The position numbers were made by a program, and so were the translations under genes. A stretch of 64,000 nucleotides of DNA, from NCBI GenBank assembly GCA_017983795.1, contig JAGOAS010000009.1, positions 16,719 through 80,718 of the forward strand, given 5' to 3'. Under the pieces are notes generated by a model. It did not search any database. It saw only the letters and a list, made by a program, of their open reading frames with translations, and was not told the origin of the DNA. Shown one piece after another: positions 48,459 to 58,273 of this stretch. Within the stretch, counting starts at the first letter, position 1. Every line of letters begins with the position of its first letter. The stretch is from Piscinibacter sp. GTDB lineage: Bacteria > Pseudomonadota > Gammaproteobacteria > Burkholderiales > Burkholderiaceae_C.

Positions 48459-48466
48459 GGCGGGCG

Positions 48467-49669
48467 CTATTCGGTGAAGAGGCGGTAGAAGCCCTTGGCG
48501 GTGAGCAGCTGGCCGGGGTTGCTGCTCTCGTCGAGCACGCCGCTCATGCGCCGGCGCACGCGTTCGCTGCGCGTGCCGCGCCACAGCACCAGGTCGGCCA
48601 GCCAGGGATGGCGGTTCACCCAGTTGGCGCGTTCGTAGAGGGTGAAGCGCGGCGCCAGCGCTTCGAGCCGCGCCTCGTAGTCGGCGCGCACGGCCGCGTC
48701 GTCCTGAGCGCGCGCACGCGCCTGCAGCAGCGCCTCGGCGGCATGCATGCCGGTCTCGAGCGCCTTGCCGATGCCTTCGCCGGTGAAGGCGTAGGTGCTG
48801 CCGGCCGCTTCGCCGCTGACCAGCAGGCCCGGCCGCGAGAAGCGCGCGCCGGTCAGCGAGGTGCGCAGCGGCGCGCCTTTCGGCGGCGCGAGCCACTGCC
48901 CGCCCGCCACCAGCTCGCGCGCGGCCGGGTAGATGCGCGTGAAGGCCTCGAACAGCGCGCGCAGGTTGAGATCGTGTTCGGTGAAGGCGCCGACGCCGAC
49001 GTTGAAGACGGCGTCGCGGCAGGGAAAGATCCAGCCGTAGCCGGGCGCGACGGCGCGATGCCAGACGACCTCGAGCTTGTCGATGCGGCCGCGCATCGCC
49101 TCATTGCGCACGTAGCCGCGCAGCGCCACGCCGCTGGGCTGCTGGCGCAGCGCCATGCCCGCGGCGATCAGCGCCTGCGGCTGCGCGCCGCTGGCCAGCA
49201 CGACCCAGCCGCAGCGCAGCTCGCGCTCGGCCTCGCCGTGCGCGAGGCGCGCGCCGACCACCCGGCCGCCTTCTTCCAGCGGCGCGACGAAGCGCAGCGG
49301 CGCGAACATGCGTGCGCCGGCGCGCAGCGCGCCGCGGCAGACGATCTCGTCGAGGATGCGGCGCGGCAGCACGGCCAGCGTGCCGGGCACGTCGACGCGG
49401 ATGCCGCGCGGCGAGATCAGCCCCGCATGCGTGACCGGCTGCGCCTGGCCCATCACCTCGTCGAGCAGGCCGAGGCGGCGCAGCGCGCGGTGCGCGTCGG
49501 GAATCAGGCCGTCGCCACAGACCTTGTCGCGCGGGAAGGCGTGCTGGTCGACCAGCACCACGTCGAGCCCGCCGCGCGCCAGCAGCGTGGCCGCCGCGCT
49601 GCCGGCCGGGCCGGCGCCGACGACGAGTACGTCGCAGTGCTCGGGCAGTTGGTCGATCGTGAGGTTCAT
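48467..49669 (-). CDS. Geranylgeranyl reductase family FAD-dependent oxidoreductase
   Basis: The 400-residue flavoprotein has the N-terminal FAD motif VLVVGAGPAGSAAATLLA, the family stretch FPRDKVCGDGLIPDA, and the GEAAGSTYAFTGEGIGKALETG segment near residue 300. This is the p-hydroxybenzoate-hydroxylase fold branch that includes prenyl reductases, halogenases and polyketide hydroxylases. In heterotrophic bacteria its substrate is generally unknown, with lipid or quinone side-chain reduction suggested. Photosynthetic relatives in Burkholderiales use ChlP in bacteriochlorophyll synthesis, but no photosynthesis gene is present here. The stop lies two bases from the next start, indicating operon structure. 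Confidence 0.87.
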   Translation of the reverse strand: MNLTIDQLPEHCDVLVVGAGPAGSAAATLLARGGLDVVLVDQHAFPRDKVCGDGLIPDAHRALRRLGLLDEVMGQAQPVTHAGLISPRGIRVDVPGTLAVLPRRILDEIVCRGALRAGARMFAPLRFVAPLEEGGRVVGARLAHGEAERELRCGWVVLASGAQPQALIAAGMALRQQPSGVALRGYVRNEAMRGRIDKLEVVWHRAVAPGYGWIFPCRDAVFNVGVGAFTEHDLNLRALFEAFTRIYPAARELVAGGQWLAPPKGAPLRTSLTGARFSRPGLLVSGEAAGSTYAFTGEGIGKALETGMHAAEALLQARARAQDDAAVRADYEARLEALAPRFTLYERANWVNRHPWLADLVLWRGTRSERVRRRMSGVLDESSNPGQLLTAKGFYRLFTE

Positions 49670-49671
49670 GC

Positions 49672-50223
49672 CTAGAACAGGCTCGGCTCGTTGCCGATGC
49701 GCGCGCGCTCGATCTCGAGCAGGCGCCGCTTGGTGTCCACGCCGCCGGGCGCCGAGAAGCCGCCGCTGCGCCCGCCGGCGGCGAGCACGCGGTGGCAGGG
49801 CACGATGATGGCGAAGGGATTGGCGCCCAACGCCTGGCCGACCGAGCGCGCCGCGCCCGGCTCGCCGAGCGCCTCGGCCAGCTCGCCATAAGTGCAGGTG
49901 CGGCCCGGGCCGATGTGCCGCGCCGCTTCGTAGACGCGGCGGTGGAACGCGGGCACGCCATCCATGTCGAGCGCGATCTGCTCCAGCCCCTCCGGCTGGC
50001 CGTCGAGCAGGGCCTGCAAGCGGTCGATGGCCGCGGCGATGGCCGCCGTCGGCGCCGCCTCGCAGGCCTGCGGATGACGCCGGCGCAGGCTGGCGAGCGT
50101 GCGCGCGCGATCGGCGCCGGGCAGCATCAGGCCGCGCACGCCGGCCTCGCCCCAGACGATCGCGCATGCGCCGATCGGCGTGTCGAACCAGGCGTAGTGC
50201 GTTGCGGCGGCCATGGCCGGCAT
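49672..50223 (-). CDS. ogt: Methylated-DNA-[protein]-cysteine S-methyltransferase (Ogt type)
   Basis: This 183-residue suicide repair protein removes methyl groups from O6-methylguanine. The acceptor cysteine lies in AIIVPCHRVLAAGGRSGGF, the exact signature. The helix-turn-helix segment GRTCTYGELAEALGEPGAARSVGQALGANP supplies DNA binding and the Arg finger. It lacks an Ada activator domain. The ATG at 50214 three codons on is an alternative start. It is the first gene of a tight minus-strand set of three (ogt, flavoprotein, amidotransferase). Confidence 0.92.
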   Translation of the reverse strand: MPAMAAATHYAWFDTPIGACAIVWGEAGVRGLMLPGADRARTLASLRRRHPQACEAAPTAAIAAAIDRLQALLDGQPEGLEQIALDMDGVPAFHRRVYEAARHIGPGRTCTYGELAEALGEPGAARSVGQALGANPFAIIVPCHRVLAAGGRSGGFSAPGGVDTKRRLLEIERARIGNEPSLF

Positions 50224-50303
50224 TGTGCGCGTTGACGGCGCTCAAGACCGTTGGCGGCGCTCGGCGCGAGCATCACCACAGGCAATCAGAGAAAGGAAAT
50301 CCC

Positions 50304-50684
50304 ATGAGCCTGTTCCACGCCGTGGTCTGGATCGATCACCAGAAAGCGCAGATCCTGCAGTTCGATGCCGAGCACGTGCAGTCGCAGAAGGTCAAGGCCC
50401 ACACGCACCACACCGCCTATCACGGCAGCGCGGTGCGCACCGGGCACGAGTTCTTCGGCGAGGTGTGCGACGCGCTCAAGGGCATCCCCGAGGTGCTGGT
50501 GACCGGCTCGCACAGCAGCACGGCCGACTTCAAGCACTACGTCGACAAGCACCGCGCCGAGCTGGGCAAGCAGATCGTCGGCTACGAGACGGTCGATCAC
50601 CCGAGCGAGAACCAGCTGGTGGCGCTCGCCCGCAAATACTTCCTCAAGTACGACCGGATGGCGGGAACCCCGACTCCCACCTGA
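50304..50684 (+). CDS. Small conserved cytosolic protein (often called translational machinery protein)
   Basis: The 126-residue protein begins MSLFHAVVWIDHQKAQILQF and contains a His-rich AHTHHTAYHG loop (about 34-43) and EVLVTGSHSSTADFKHYV. Relatives in Burkholderiales and Pseudomonas carry the vague label translational machinery protein, apparently from weak similarity to the eRF1/Pelota central and C-terminal folds. I know of no demonstrated function. A good GAAAGGAAAT ribosome site precedes the ATG. It is divergent from ogt and convergent with glcB. Confidence 0.75.
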   Translation: MSLFHAVVWIDHQKAQILQFDAEHVQSQKVKAHTHHTAYHGSAVRTGHEFFGEVCDALKGIPEVLVTGSHSSTADFKHYVDKHRAELGKQIVGYETVDHPSENQLVALARKYFLKYDRMAGTPTPT

Positions 50685-50699
50685 TCCGATCGTCCGTCC

Positions 50700-52928
50700 T
50701 CAGGCCGCTGCCGCCGTCGTCTGCGCGGTGGCGGTCTTCACCACCAGCCGCGCTGCATGCAGCAGCGGCTCGGTATAGCCGCTGGGCTGCTCCTTGCCCT
50801 TGAAGACGAGATCCAGCGCGGCTTGGTAGGCGCGGCTGGTATCCCCGTGGCCGGCCATGGGCTGGTAGAGCGGGTCGCCCGCATTCTGCCGGTCCACCAC
50901 CTCGGCCATGCGCTCGAAGGTGGCGCGCACCCGCCCTTCGCTCACCACGCCGTGCTGCAGCCAGTTGGCGATGTGCTGGCTGGAGATGCGCAGCGTGGCG
51001 CGGTCTTCCATCAGGCCGACGTTGTGGATGTCGGGCACCTTGGAGCAGCCCACGCCCTGGTCGACCCAGCGCACCACGTAGCCGAGGATGCCCTGGGCGT
51101 TGTTGTCCAGCTCCTGCTGCTTCTGCTCGTCGCTCCACTGCGCCTTCTTCACCACCGGCACGGTCAGCAGGCCGGCCAGCAGCGTCGCGCGCTCGGCGTC
51201 CGCGTCGACCTTCTCCAGCTCCTTCTGCACCTTGAACACGTCGACCTGGTGGTAGTGCAGCGCGTGCAGCGTGGCCGCCGTCGGGCTCGGCACCCAGGCG
51301 GTGTTGGCGCCGGCCTTCGGGTGGCCGATCTTCTGCTCGAGCATGGCCTTCATCAGGTCGGGCATGGCCCACATGCCCTTGCCGATCTGCGCCTTGCCGC
51401 GCAGCCCGCAGGAGAGGCCCACCAGCACGTTGTTGCGCTCGTAGGCCTGGATCCAGGCGCTCGCCTTCATGTCGCCCTTGCGCAGCATCGGGCCGGCCAG
51501 CATCGCGGTGTGCATCTCGTCGCCCGTGCGGTCGAGGAAGCCGGTGTTGATGAAGGCCACGCGCGAGGACGCGGCGGCGATGCAGGCCTTGAGGTTGACG
51601 CTGGTGCGGCGCTCCTCGTCCATGATGCCCAGCTTCACGGTGCTGTCGGGCAGGCCGAGCATCTTCTCGACGCGGCCGAACAGCTCGCCGGCGAAGGCCA
51701 CTTCGGCGGGGCCGTGCATCTTCGGCTTGACGATGTAGACCGAGCCGGTGCGCGAGTTGGTGATGCCGTCCTTGCCATGGCGCTGCAGGTCGTGCAGCGC
51801 GATGGTGGTGGTGATCACCGCGTCCATGATGCCTTCCGGGATCTCGCGGCGCTCGCCGGCGGCGTTCGTCCACAGGATCGCCGGGTTGCTCATCAGGTGG
51901 CCGACGTTGCGCACGAACAGCAGCGAGCGGCCGTGCAGTAGCACGTCCTCGCCGCGCGGGCCGGTGTAGCGGCGATCCGGGTTGAGGCCGCGCGTGAAGC
52001 TCTTGCCGCCCTTGGCGACTTCCTCGGTGAGCGTGCCTTCGATGATGCCCAGCCAGTTGCCGTAGGCGAGCACCTTGTCTTCGGCGTCGACCACCGCCAC
52101 CGAGTCTTCCAGGTCGAGGATGGTCGACAGCGCCGCTTCGAGCACGAGGTCGGCGACGCCGGCCGGGTCGGTGGCGCCGATGGCGTGCTTCTTGTCGATG
52201 CGGATGTCCAGGTGCAGGCCGTGGTGCGACAGCAGCACCGAGCTGGGCGCATCCGTCTCGCCCTGGAAGCCGACGAACTGCGCCGGGTTCTTCAGGCCCA
52301 CGGTGGTGCCGTTCTTCAAGGTCACGGCCAGGTTGTTGTCGACCACGCGGTAGGCGGTCGAGTCGATGTGCGAGCCCTTCTTGAGCGGCACGCAGCGGTC
52401 CAGCACGTAGCGCGCGTATTCGATGACCTTGGCGCCGCGCTTCGGGTTGTAGCCGCGGCCCTTCTCGCAGCCGTCGGCTTCGCTCAGCACGTCGGTGCCA
52501 TAGAGCGCGTCGTACAGCGAGCCCCAGCGCGCGTTGGCGGCGTTCAGCGCATAGCGCGCGTTGGTGATCGGCACCACCAGCTGCGGGCCGGCCTGCAGCG
52601 CGAGCTCGGCATCGACGTTCTTGGTCGTCACCTTGAACTTCTTCGGCTCCGGCACGAGGTAGCCGATCTGCTCGAGAAACTTGCGGTAGGCCGCAGGCTT
52701 GGTGATCGGGCCGGGGTTGGCGCGGTGCCAGGCATCGAGCTCGGACTGCAGGCGATCGCGCTCGGCCAGCAGCGCGGCGTTCTTGGGTGCGAGCTCGGCG
52801 ACGATGGCGTCGAAGCCGGCCCAGAAGGCCTCGCTCGTGATGCCGGTGCCGGGCAGCACGCGGTCTTCGATAAAACGGTACAGCGGCGTGGCGACTTGCA
52901 GGCGGCGGCAGGTGGTGCGATCGGTCAT
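50700..52928 (-). CDS. glcB: Malate synthase G
   Basis: GlcB condenses glyoxylate with acetyl-CoA to malate. The 742-residue length and single-subunit layout are those of isoform G. Motifs include [33 protein letters not shown] with active-site residues, [20 protein letters not shown], and [17 protein letters not shown] with Asp and Glu of the Mg site. The C-terminal domain EYVVRW-type [15 protein letters not shown] helix is present. No glycolate oxidase genes are nearby. A haloacid dehalogenase gene lies 16 bp upstream on the same strand, so haloacetate-derived glycolate could be one source of its substrate. Confidence 0.96.
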   Translation of the reverse strand: MTDRTTCRRLQVATPLYRFIEDRVLPGTGITSEAFWAGFDAIVAELAPKNAALLAERDRLQSELDAWHRANPGPITKPAAYRKFLEQIGYLVPEPKKFKVTTKNVDAELALQAGPQLVVPITNARYALNAANARWGSLYDALYGTDVLSEADGCEKGRGYNPKRGAKVIEYARYVLDRCVPLKKGSHIDSTAYRVVDNNLAVTLKNGTTVGLKNPAQFVGFQGETDAPSSVLLSHHGLHLDIRIDKKHAIGATDPAGVADLVLEAALSTILDLEDSVAVVDAEDKVLAYGNWLGIIEGTLTEEVAKGGKSFTRGLNPDRRYTGPRGEDVLLHGRSLLFVRNVGHLMSNPAILWTNAAGERREIPEGIMDAVITTTIALHDLQRHGKDGITNSRTGSVYIVKPKMHGPAEVAFAGELFGRVEKMLGLPDSTVKLGIMDEERRTSVNLKACIAAASSRVAFINTGFLDRTGDEMHTAMLAGPMLRKGDMKASAWIQAYERNNVLVGLSCGLRGKAQIGKGMWAMPDLMKAMLEQKIGHPKAGANTAWVPSPTAATLHALHYHQVDVFKVQKELEKVDADAERATLLAGLLTVPVVKKAQWSDEQKQQELDNNAQGILGYVVRWVDQGVGCSKVPDIHNVGLMEDRATLRISSQHIANWLQHGVVSEGRVRATFERMAEVVDRQNAGDPLYQPMAGHGDTSRAYQAALDLVFKGKEQPSGYTEPLLHAARLVVKTATAQTTAAAA

Positions 52929-52944
52929 GGCAGTCCTCGATGCG

Positions 52945-53646
52945 TCAGGGTTTGGGGAAGAAGTCGAGCACGTCGCGCAGGCTGCTGCCGGTGCGCGACG
53001 GGCTCGTGTCGAGCTGTTCGAGCGGCGCGCCCGAGCGGTTCACCCACAGCGTGGTGAAGCCGTACCAGGTGGCGCCGATGGCGTCCCAGCCGTTGCTGGA
53101 GACGAACAGGATGTCGCGCGGCGGCAGGCCGAGCGCATGCGGCCCGATCGCGTAGGCGGCCGGGTCGGTCTTGTACTTGCGCGTGGCGTGCACCGACAGC
53201 ACGTGGTCGAGCAGGCCGCTGAAGCCGGCGCTCTTCACCGCCACGCCCAGCATCTCGGGGTCGCCGTTGGAGAGGATGCCGGTGGTCACGCCGCGCTCCT
53301 TCAGCGCATGCAGCACCTCGCGGTTCTCGGGGAAGGCGCTGAGGTGGCGGTACTGGTTCATCAGCCGCTCCTCGGTGCCGCGCTCCAGCGCCAGGCCGAG
53401 CCGCTCGGCGGCGAAGCGCAGGCCGGCGCGGGTGAGATCCCAGAACGGCCGGTACTGGCCGCTCATCGAGACGAGGCGCGTGTATTCGATCTGCTTGTCG
53501 CGCCACAGCACGGCGAGCTTCTCGCCGTGGCCGGGAAACAGCTGCTCGGCCAGCAGCGCCACGCTGTAGACGTCGAACAGCGTGCCGTAGGCATCGAACA
53601 GCACCGCGCGCGGCGCGGGCGTGGCGTTTCCTGGGCGAGACTCCAT
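52945..53646 (-). CDS. L-2-haloacid dehalogenase (HAD type II)
   Basis: The 233-residue HAD-superfamily enzyme hydrolyses (S)-2-haloacids to (R)-2-hydroxyacids. The nucleophile is Asp18 in [11 protein letters not shown]. Other residues of the Pseudomonas L-DEX site are kept: Arg in YTRLVSMSG, Ser-Asn in [10 protein letters not shown], Lys in [10 protein letters not shown], and Ser, Asn and Asp in [12 protein letters not shown]. For chloroacetate the product is glycolate. The gene sits just upstream of glcB and divergent from a LysR regulator, an arrangement consistent with a small inducible pathway. Native substrate unproven. Confidence 0.92.
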   Translation of the reverse strand: MESRPGNATPAPRAVLFDAYGTLFDVYSVALLAEQLFPGHGEKLAVLWRDKQIEYTRLVSMSGQYRPFWDLTRAGLRFAAERLGLALERGTEERLMNQYRHLSAFPENREVLHALKERGVTTGILSNGDPEMLGVAVKSAGFSGLLDHVLSVHATRKYKTDPAAYAIGPHALGLPPRDILFVSSNGWDAIGATWYGFTTLWVNRSGAPLEQLDTSPSRTGSSLRDVLDFFPKP

Positions 53647-53658
53647 GCCTGAAATCTA

Positions 53659-53713
53659 TTGGACGCCGCCAACAACATTAATAGCGCGAAATGCCTTGGA
53701 TTTGTGACGCCAA
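53659..53713. promoter_or_regulatory. Candidate LysR-type operator region
   Basis: The 104-bp divergent gap contains TTGG-N6-CCAA (53659-53672) and TTGG-N10-CCAA (53696-53713), both including GACGCC. Two related dyads between a LysR gene and its divergent target fit the usual recognition and activation sites. A plus-strand CATAAT lies just before the lysR ATG. Confidence 0.4.
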
Positions 53714-53750
53714 CGCACGAATCGCCGGCCGGCACGCATAATGGCCCGCC

Positions 53751-54653
53751 ATGGACCGCCTCAAGCAGATCGAATCCTTCGTGGCGGTCGCCGCCCGCGG
53801 CAGCCTGACGGCGGCGGCCAACGCCGAGGGCGTGGCGCCCGCGGTGATCGGCCGGCGCATCGACGCCCTCGAAGAGCGCCTGGGCGTGAAGCTGCTGGTG
53901 CGCACCACGCGCAAGATCACGCTGACCCACGAAGGCAGCGCCTTCCTGGAAGACTGCCAGCGCCTGCTAGCAGACCTCGCCAACGCCGAAGCCAGCGTCA
54001 GCGCGGGCGGCGTGAAAGCGAGCGGATACTTGCGTGTCACGGCGCCGGCCGGCTTCGGGCGCCGCCACGTGGCGCCGCTGGTGCCGCGCTTCATCGAGCA
54101 GCATCCGGACGTGAACGTGTCGCTCAACCTGAGCGACCGCGTCGTCGACATCGTCAACGAGAGCTACGACTGCGCGGTGCGCGTCGGCGACCTGCCCGAC
54201 TCCAGCCTGATCAGCGTGCGCCTGGCCGACAACCGGCGTATGTGCGTGGCCACGCCGGCCTACCTGAAGCGCGCCGGCACGCCCAAGCACCCGAACGAAC
54301 TGCTGCGCCACGAGTGCCTGACGCTGAGCTCGGACGCCAGCCAGACGCGCGGCTGGGCCTTCGTGGTGGACGGCGCGGTGACGCACCTGCGCCCGAGCGG
54401 GCGGCTGGACTGCAGCGACGGCCAGGTGCTGCACGACTGGTGCACCGCCGGCCTCGGCATCGCCTGGCGCTCGACCTGGGAGGTCGAGCAGGAAGTCGCC
54501 AGCGGCCGGCTGGTGTCGGTGCTCGACGACTTCGCCGCACCGCCGAACGGCATCTACGCCGTTTTCCCGCACGCCAAGCACCTGCCGCTGCGGGTGCGCC
54601 TGTGGATCGATTTCCTCAAGCACACCTACGGCGACAGTGCCTACTGGCGCTGA
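53751..54653 (+). CDS. LysR family transcriptional regulator
   Basis: The 300-residue protein has an N-terminal winged helix (QIESFVAVAARGSLTAAANAEGVAPAVIGRRIDALEERLGVKLLVRTTR, about 5-54) and a periplasmic-binding-like effector domain (about 90-295). The domain resembles the CrgA/DsdC-like LTTR subgroup (YDCAVRVGDLPDSSLI). It is divergent from the haloacid dehalogenase and glcB genes, the standard layout for an LTTR and its target operon. The inducer is not evident. It converges on psiF with a one-base gap. Confidence 0.93.
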   Translation: MDRLKQIESFVAVAARGSLTAAANAEGVAPAVIGRRIDALEERLGVKLLVRTTRKITLTHEGSAFLEDCQRLLADLANAEASVSAGGVKASGYLRVTAPAGFGRRHVAPLVPRFIEQHPDVNVSLNLSDRVVDIVNESYDCAVRVGDLPDSSLISVRLADNRRMCVATPAYLKRAGTPKHPNELLRHECLTLSSDASQTRGWAFVVDGAVTHLRPSGRLDCSDGQVLHDWCTAGLGIAWRSTWEVEQEVASGRLVSVLDDFAAPPNGIYAVFPHAKHLPLRVRLWIDFLKHTYGDSAYWR

Positions 54654-54654
54654 C

Positions 54655-54939
54655 TCACTTGCTCAGGCATTCCTTCATGAAGGCCTTGCGCTCGTCGCCC
54701 TTCTTGCCGGTGGCGTCCTTGTTGCAGGTCTTCATCTTCTCCTGCTGACTGGCCTTCTTGGCCGACAGGCAGGTCTTCATGAAGGCCTTGCGATCGTCGC
54801 CCTTCTTGTCGCCGGCCTCCTTGTTGCACTCGGTCATCTTGTTTTGCTGTGCGGTCGGCGCCTTGGCGGCGTCGGCGGCGTAGGCCGGGGCGATGAAGGC
54901 GAAGGCGGACAGGGCCGCGACGGTGATCAGCTTCTTCAT
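54655..54939 (-). CDS. PsiF repeat protein, secreted small protein
   Basis: The 94-residue product has a signal peptide (MKKLITVAALSAFAFIAPAYA) and two PsiF repeats, each with the pattern KM-x-x-CNK-x-A-x-x-KKGD-x-RKAFMK-x-CL. E. coli PsiF is phosphate-starvation induced and of unknown function. The mature protein is Lys- and Cys-rich with four Cys, so disulfides in the periplasm are likely. A clear AGGAG site precedes the ATG. No Pho box is obvious within the 119-bp upstream gap. Confidence 0.88.
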   Translation of the reverse strand: MKKLITVAALSAFAFIAPAYAADAAKAPTAQQNKMTECNKEAGDKKGDDRKAFMKTCLSAKKASQQEKMKTCNKDATGKKGDERKAFMKECLSK

Positions 54940-55058
54940 GTGGTCTCCTGTGCTGAGGGGCAATAGTGCCGCTGCGGATTGAAGCACCGAGCCATCGCGG
55001 CGGCAATGGAAGGAACGCACCGCGGCGTCGCGCGGACGACACGCCCGCGCCGGCGGCT

Positions 55059-56423
55059 TCACAAAATCCGTCGCGGGTGGGCCAAGGCCTCGTGCGCGGC
55101 GTGCAGCCGCCGCACCAGCACGCGGATGAAGCCTTCGTCGAAGCGGTGCCGGCAGCCCGGGCTGAGCTGGGCCAGCGTCTCCGGCGAGAAGGAGATGGTG
55201 GTGGCGGTCTCGGTGACGATCACGTCGGTGCTGTGGCGGCGCAGCTCGGCGCTGGGCGCGAGGTAGGCCATCTCGCCCACGCTGGTGCCGGCGCCGAGCT
55301 GGGCGACGCGCTCGCCGTCGCGGAACACCTCCAGCTCGCCCTTGGCGATGATGTGGAAGTCGCTGCCCTCCTCGCCGCGCCGGTAGAGCGCGTGGCCGAA
55401 GTCGAAGCGCCGCCACTTGGCGCGGTGCACCACCTCCCACAGCTCGACGTCGCCGAAGCTGGCGAAGAAATCCAGCGAGCGCAGCAGCGTGAAGCGCTCG
55501 GAGTCGAGCACGCCCTGCAGCTGGCCGCGCGGCACGTGCTGCTGCGCGATCAGCGCCGACAGCGCCTGCGCGAATTCGTCCCAGCCGCGGTAGCGCTGGC
55601 CCGGATCCTTGTTGAGCGCGCGCTGGATCACCGCGTCCACCGTCGGCGAGACGCCGTCGCGCAAGCGCGTCAGCGGCGCCGGGCTCTGGTGGTAGATCTG
55701 GTGCATCAGCGCCGACTGCACCTGCGCGTCGAAGGGCGGCCGGCCGGCGATCAGGTGGTAGAGCACCGCGCCCAGCGAATAGATGTCGGCGCGGCAGTCC
55801 AGCGCCGCGCCGTCGAGCTGCTCGGGCGACATGTAGGCCAGCGAGCCGACGCGGTAGACCTGCGTCACGTCGGAGGCGAGGTTGAGCACGCTGCCGAAGT
55901 CGCTCACCTTGACGTCGGTGATCGAGCCGTTGGTCAGCGTCACCAGCAGGTTGGCGGGCTTGACGTCGCGGTGGATCAGGCCCTGGCGGTAGACATAGTC
56001 GAGCGCCATCGCGCACTTGAAGCCGAGCTCGACGATCAGCTCCAGCGGCAGCAGCTGGTCGGCCCGGCAGTACGGGCGCAGCGTGTTGCCGCTTACGTAC
56101 TCCATCACCAGGTAGGGCTCCACCGGGTCGGGCACGGCGTCGAAGATCTGCACCACGTTCGGGTGCTTGAGCCGCCCGACGAGCGCGGCCTCGGCGGCGA
56201 AGAAGCGCTCGAAGAAGCGGTTGTCCTGCGCATCGCCCAGCGCCGTGGGCCGCACGCGCTTGATGGCCACGTCCTTGTCCTGGAAGTCGTCGTGGCAGAG
56301 GAAGACCTCGCTGGTCGCGCCCTCGCCGAGCTTCTTGAGCACGCGGTACTTGCCGATCAGCAGCGGCAGATCGGGCGCAAGGTCCGGCGGACTCGGGGAA
56401 CGGGAGGTCGAAGACGAGGACAT
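55059..56423 (-). CDS. Eukaryotic-like Ser/Thr protein kinase fused to a cyclic-nucleotide-binding domain
   Basis: The 454-residue cytosolic protein has a Ser/Pro-rich start, then a Hanks-type kinase domain (about 24-285): glycine loop LGEGATSEVF, ATP lysine Lys55, catalytic HRDVKPANLL (Asp153), Mg-binding DFG (Asp175) and MSPEQ. Residues about 325-435 form a cyclic-nucleotide-binding-like domain (FDFGHALYRRGEEGSDFHIIAKGELEVF, then GTSVGEMAYL). The domain keeps the GE-type phosphate cassette in reduced form, and the usual Arg is not obvious. There is no membrane segment. It may be regulated by cNMP or by another ligand. The ATG at 56423 avoids a 37-residue extension into the argS promoter. 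Confidence 0.9.
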   Translation of the reverse strand: MSSSSTSRSPSPPDLAPDLPLLIGKYRVLKKLGEGATSEVFLCHDDFQDKDVAIKRVRPTALGDAQDNRFFERFFAAEAALVGRLKHPNVVQIFDAVPDPVEPYLVMEYVSGNTLRPYCRADQLLPLELIVELGFKCAMALDYVYRQGLIHRDVKPANLLVTLTNGSITDVKVSDFGSVLNLASDVTQVYRVGSLAYMSPEQLDGAALDCRADIYSLGAVLYHLIAGRPPFDAQVQSALMHQIYHQSPAPLTRLRDGVSPTVDAVIQRALNKDPGQRYRGWDEFAQALSALIAQQHVPRGQLQGVLDSERFTLLRSLDFFASFGDVELWEVVHRAKWRRFDFGHALYRRGEEGSDFHIIAKGELEVFRDGERVAQLGAGTSVGEMAYLAPSAELRRHSTDVIVTETATTISFSPETLAQLSPGCRHRFDEGFIRVLVRRLHAAHEALAHPRRIL

Positions 56424-56560
56424 GGCGGCAAGGCGCAGCGTGACGATGATTCCACAGCAGCCATGCACCGGCACAGCGGATCTGACGCTGGAAAACGGGT
56501 CAATCCCGGGCATCGGTGGCTGCCCGGTCGCCACGGGGGCGAAACGTAGAATCGGCCCCC

Positions 56561-58273
56561 ATGATCCAAGCCAAACAGGAGCTGCTGGCCGCGCTCGCCG
56601 CGGCGATCGCGGAAGTCAGCCCCGGCGCAACGGTGCCGATCGCGTTCGAGTCGCCCAAGCAGGCGGCGCACGGCGACCTCGCCTGCACGGCGGCGCTGCA
56701 GCTGGCGCGGCCGCTGAAGAAGAACCCGCGCGAGGTGGCCGGCGCCCTGGTCGAGGCGTTGAACCGCCAGGCGGCGGTGCAGCGCTGGGTGGCCGCGATG
56801 GAGATCGCCGGCCCCGGCTTCGTCAACTTCCGGCTGCGCGACGCGGCGCGCCAGGCGGTGGTGGCCGAGGTGCTGCACGGCGGCGACGACTTCGGCCGCG
56901 CCGCGCCCAACGGCAAGCCGGTGCTGGTGGAGTTCGTCTCGGCCAACCCGACCGGCCCGCTGCACACCGGCCACACGCGCCAGGCCTGCCTGGGCGATGC
57001 GATCTGCAACCTGCTCGACTGGCAGGGCTGGCAGGTGACGCGCGAGTTCTACTACAACGACGCCGGCGTGCAGATCGCCACGCTGGCCGCCTCGGTGCAG
57101 GCGCGCCTGAAGGGCCTGAAGCCGGGCGATGCCGCCTGGCCCGAATCGGCCTACAACGGCGACTACATCGCCGACGTGGCGGCCGATTTCGCGGCCCGCA
57201 AGACGGTGCATGCCGACGACCGCGAGTTCACGGCCTCGGGCCTCTCCGAGGATCTGGAAGGCATCCGCCAGTTTGCCGTCGCCTACCTGCGCCACGAGCA
57301 GGACCTGGATCTGAAAGCGCTCGGCGTGCGCTTCGACCACTACTACCTCGAGTCCAGCCTCTACACCAGCGGCCGGGTCGAAGACACCGTCGCGCGCCTG
57401 ATTTCGGCCGGCAAGACCTACGAGGAGGGCGGTGCGCTGTGGCTGCGCACCACCGAGTACGGCGACGACAAAGACCGCGTGATGCGCAAGTCCGATGGCG
57501 GCTACACCTACTTCGTGCCCGACGTCGCCTACCACCTGGCCAAGTACGAGCGCGGCTTCCCGCGCGCCATCAACATCCAGGGCGGCGACCACCACGGCAC
57601 CACCGCGCGCGTGCGCGCCGGCATCCAGGCCGCCGGCATGGGCGTGCCCGCCGGCTACCCCGACTACGTGCTGCACAAGATGGTCACGGTGATGAAGGGC
57701 GGCGAGGAGGTGAAGATCTCCAAGCGCGCCGGCAGCTACGTGACGCTGCGCGACCTGGTCGACTGGACCGGCCGCGACGCGGTGCGCTTCTTCATGTTGA
57801 GCCGCAAGGCCGACACCGAGTTCGTGTTCGACGTCGACCTCGCCCTCAAGCGCAACGACGAGAACCCGGTCTTCTACGTGCAGTACGCGCACGCGCGCAT
57901 CTGCTCGGTGATCCAGCAGTTTGTCGAGAAGGGCGGCGACGTGGCCACGCTGCACGGCGCCGACATGACGCTGCTCACGGCCCCCAGCGAGGCCGCGCTG
58001 ATGCTCGAGCTGGCGCGCTTCCCCGAGGTGCTGCACAGCGCGGCGGCCGACTTCGCGCCGCACGACATCGCCTTCTACCTGCGCGACCTCGCCGGCGCCT
58101 TCCACAGCTACTACGCGAGCGAACGCTTCCTGGTCGACGACCCGGCGCTGGCGCGCGCACGCATCGCGCTGCTGGCGGCCACGCGCCAGGTGCTGCGCAA
58201 CGCGCTGGCGGTGCTGGGCGTGTCGGCCCCGCAGCGCATGGACCGCGATCAACCCGCTCTGGAGACTGCATGA
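56561..58273 (+). CDS. argS: Arginyl-tRNA synthetase
   Basis: ArgS charges tRNA-Arg. The 570-residue class I synthetase has the N-terminal Add-1 domain, the HIGH-type motif as [13 protein letters not shown] (about residue 128), the KMSKS-like [11 protein letters not shown], and the C-terminal anticodon-binding helical domain ([22 protein letters not shown]). The full set supports a housekeeping gene. TAGAAT at 56547-56552 is a plausible -10 just before the ATG, implying a very short leader. The stop overlaps the next start (ATGA). Confidence 0.97.
   Translation: MIQAKQELLAALAAAIAEVSPGATVPIAFESPKQAAHGDLACTAALQLARPLKKNPREVAGALVEALNRQAAVQRWVAAMEIAGPGFVNFRLRDAARQAVVAEVLHGGDDFGRAAPNGKPVLVEFVSANPTGPLHTGHTRQACLGDAICNLLDWQGWQVTREFYYNDAGVQIATLAASVQARLKGLKPGDAAWPESAYNGDYIADVAADFAARKTVHADDREFTASGLSEDLEGIRQFAVAYLRHEQDLDLKALGVRFDHYYLESSLYTSGRVEDTVARLISAGKTYEEGGALWLRTTEYGDDKDRVMRKSDGGYTYFVPDVAYHLAKYERGFPRAINIQGGDHHGTTARVRAGIQAAGMGVPAGYPDYVLHKMVTVMKGGEEVKISKRAGSYVTLRDLVDWTGRDAVRFFMLSRKADTEFVFDVDLALKRNDENPVFYVQYAHARICSVIQQFVEKGGDVATLHGADMTLLTAPSEAALMLELARFPEVLHSAAADFAPHDIAFYLRDLAGAFHSYYASERFLVDDPALARARIALLAATRQVLRNALAVLGVSAPQRMDRDQPALETA

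Noticed and set aside
48467-49669. Bacteriochlorophyll gene chlP/bchP
   Set aside because: No photosynthesis gene lies nearby and the wider family has many non-photosynthetic members.
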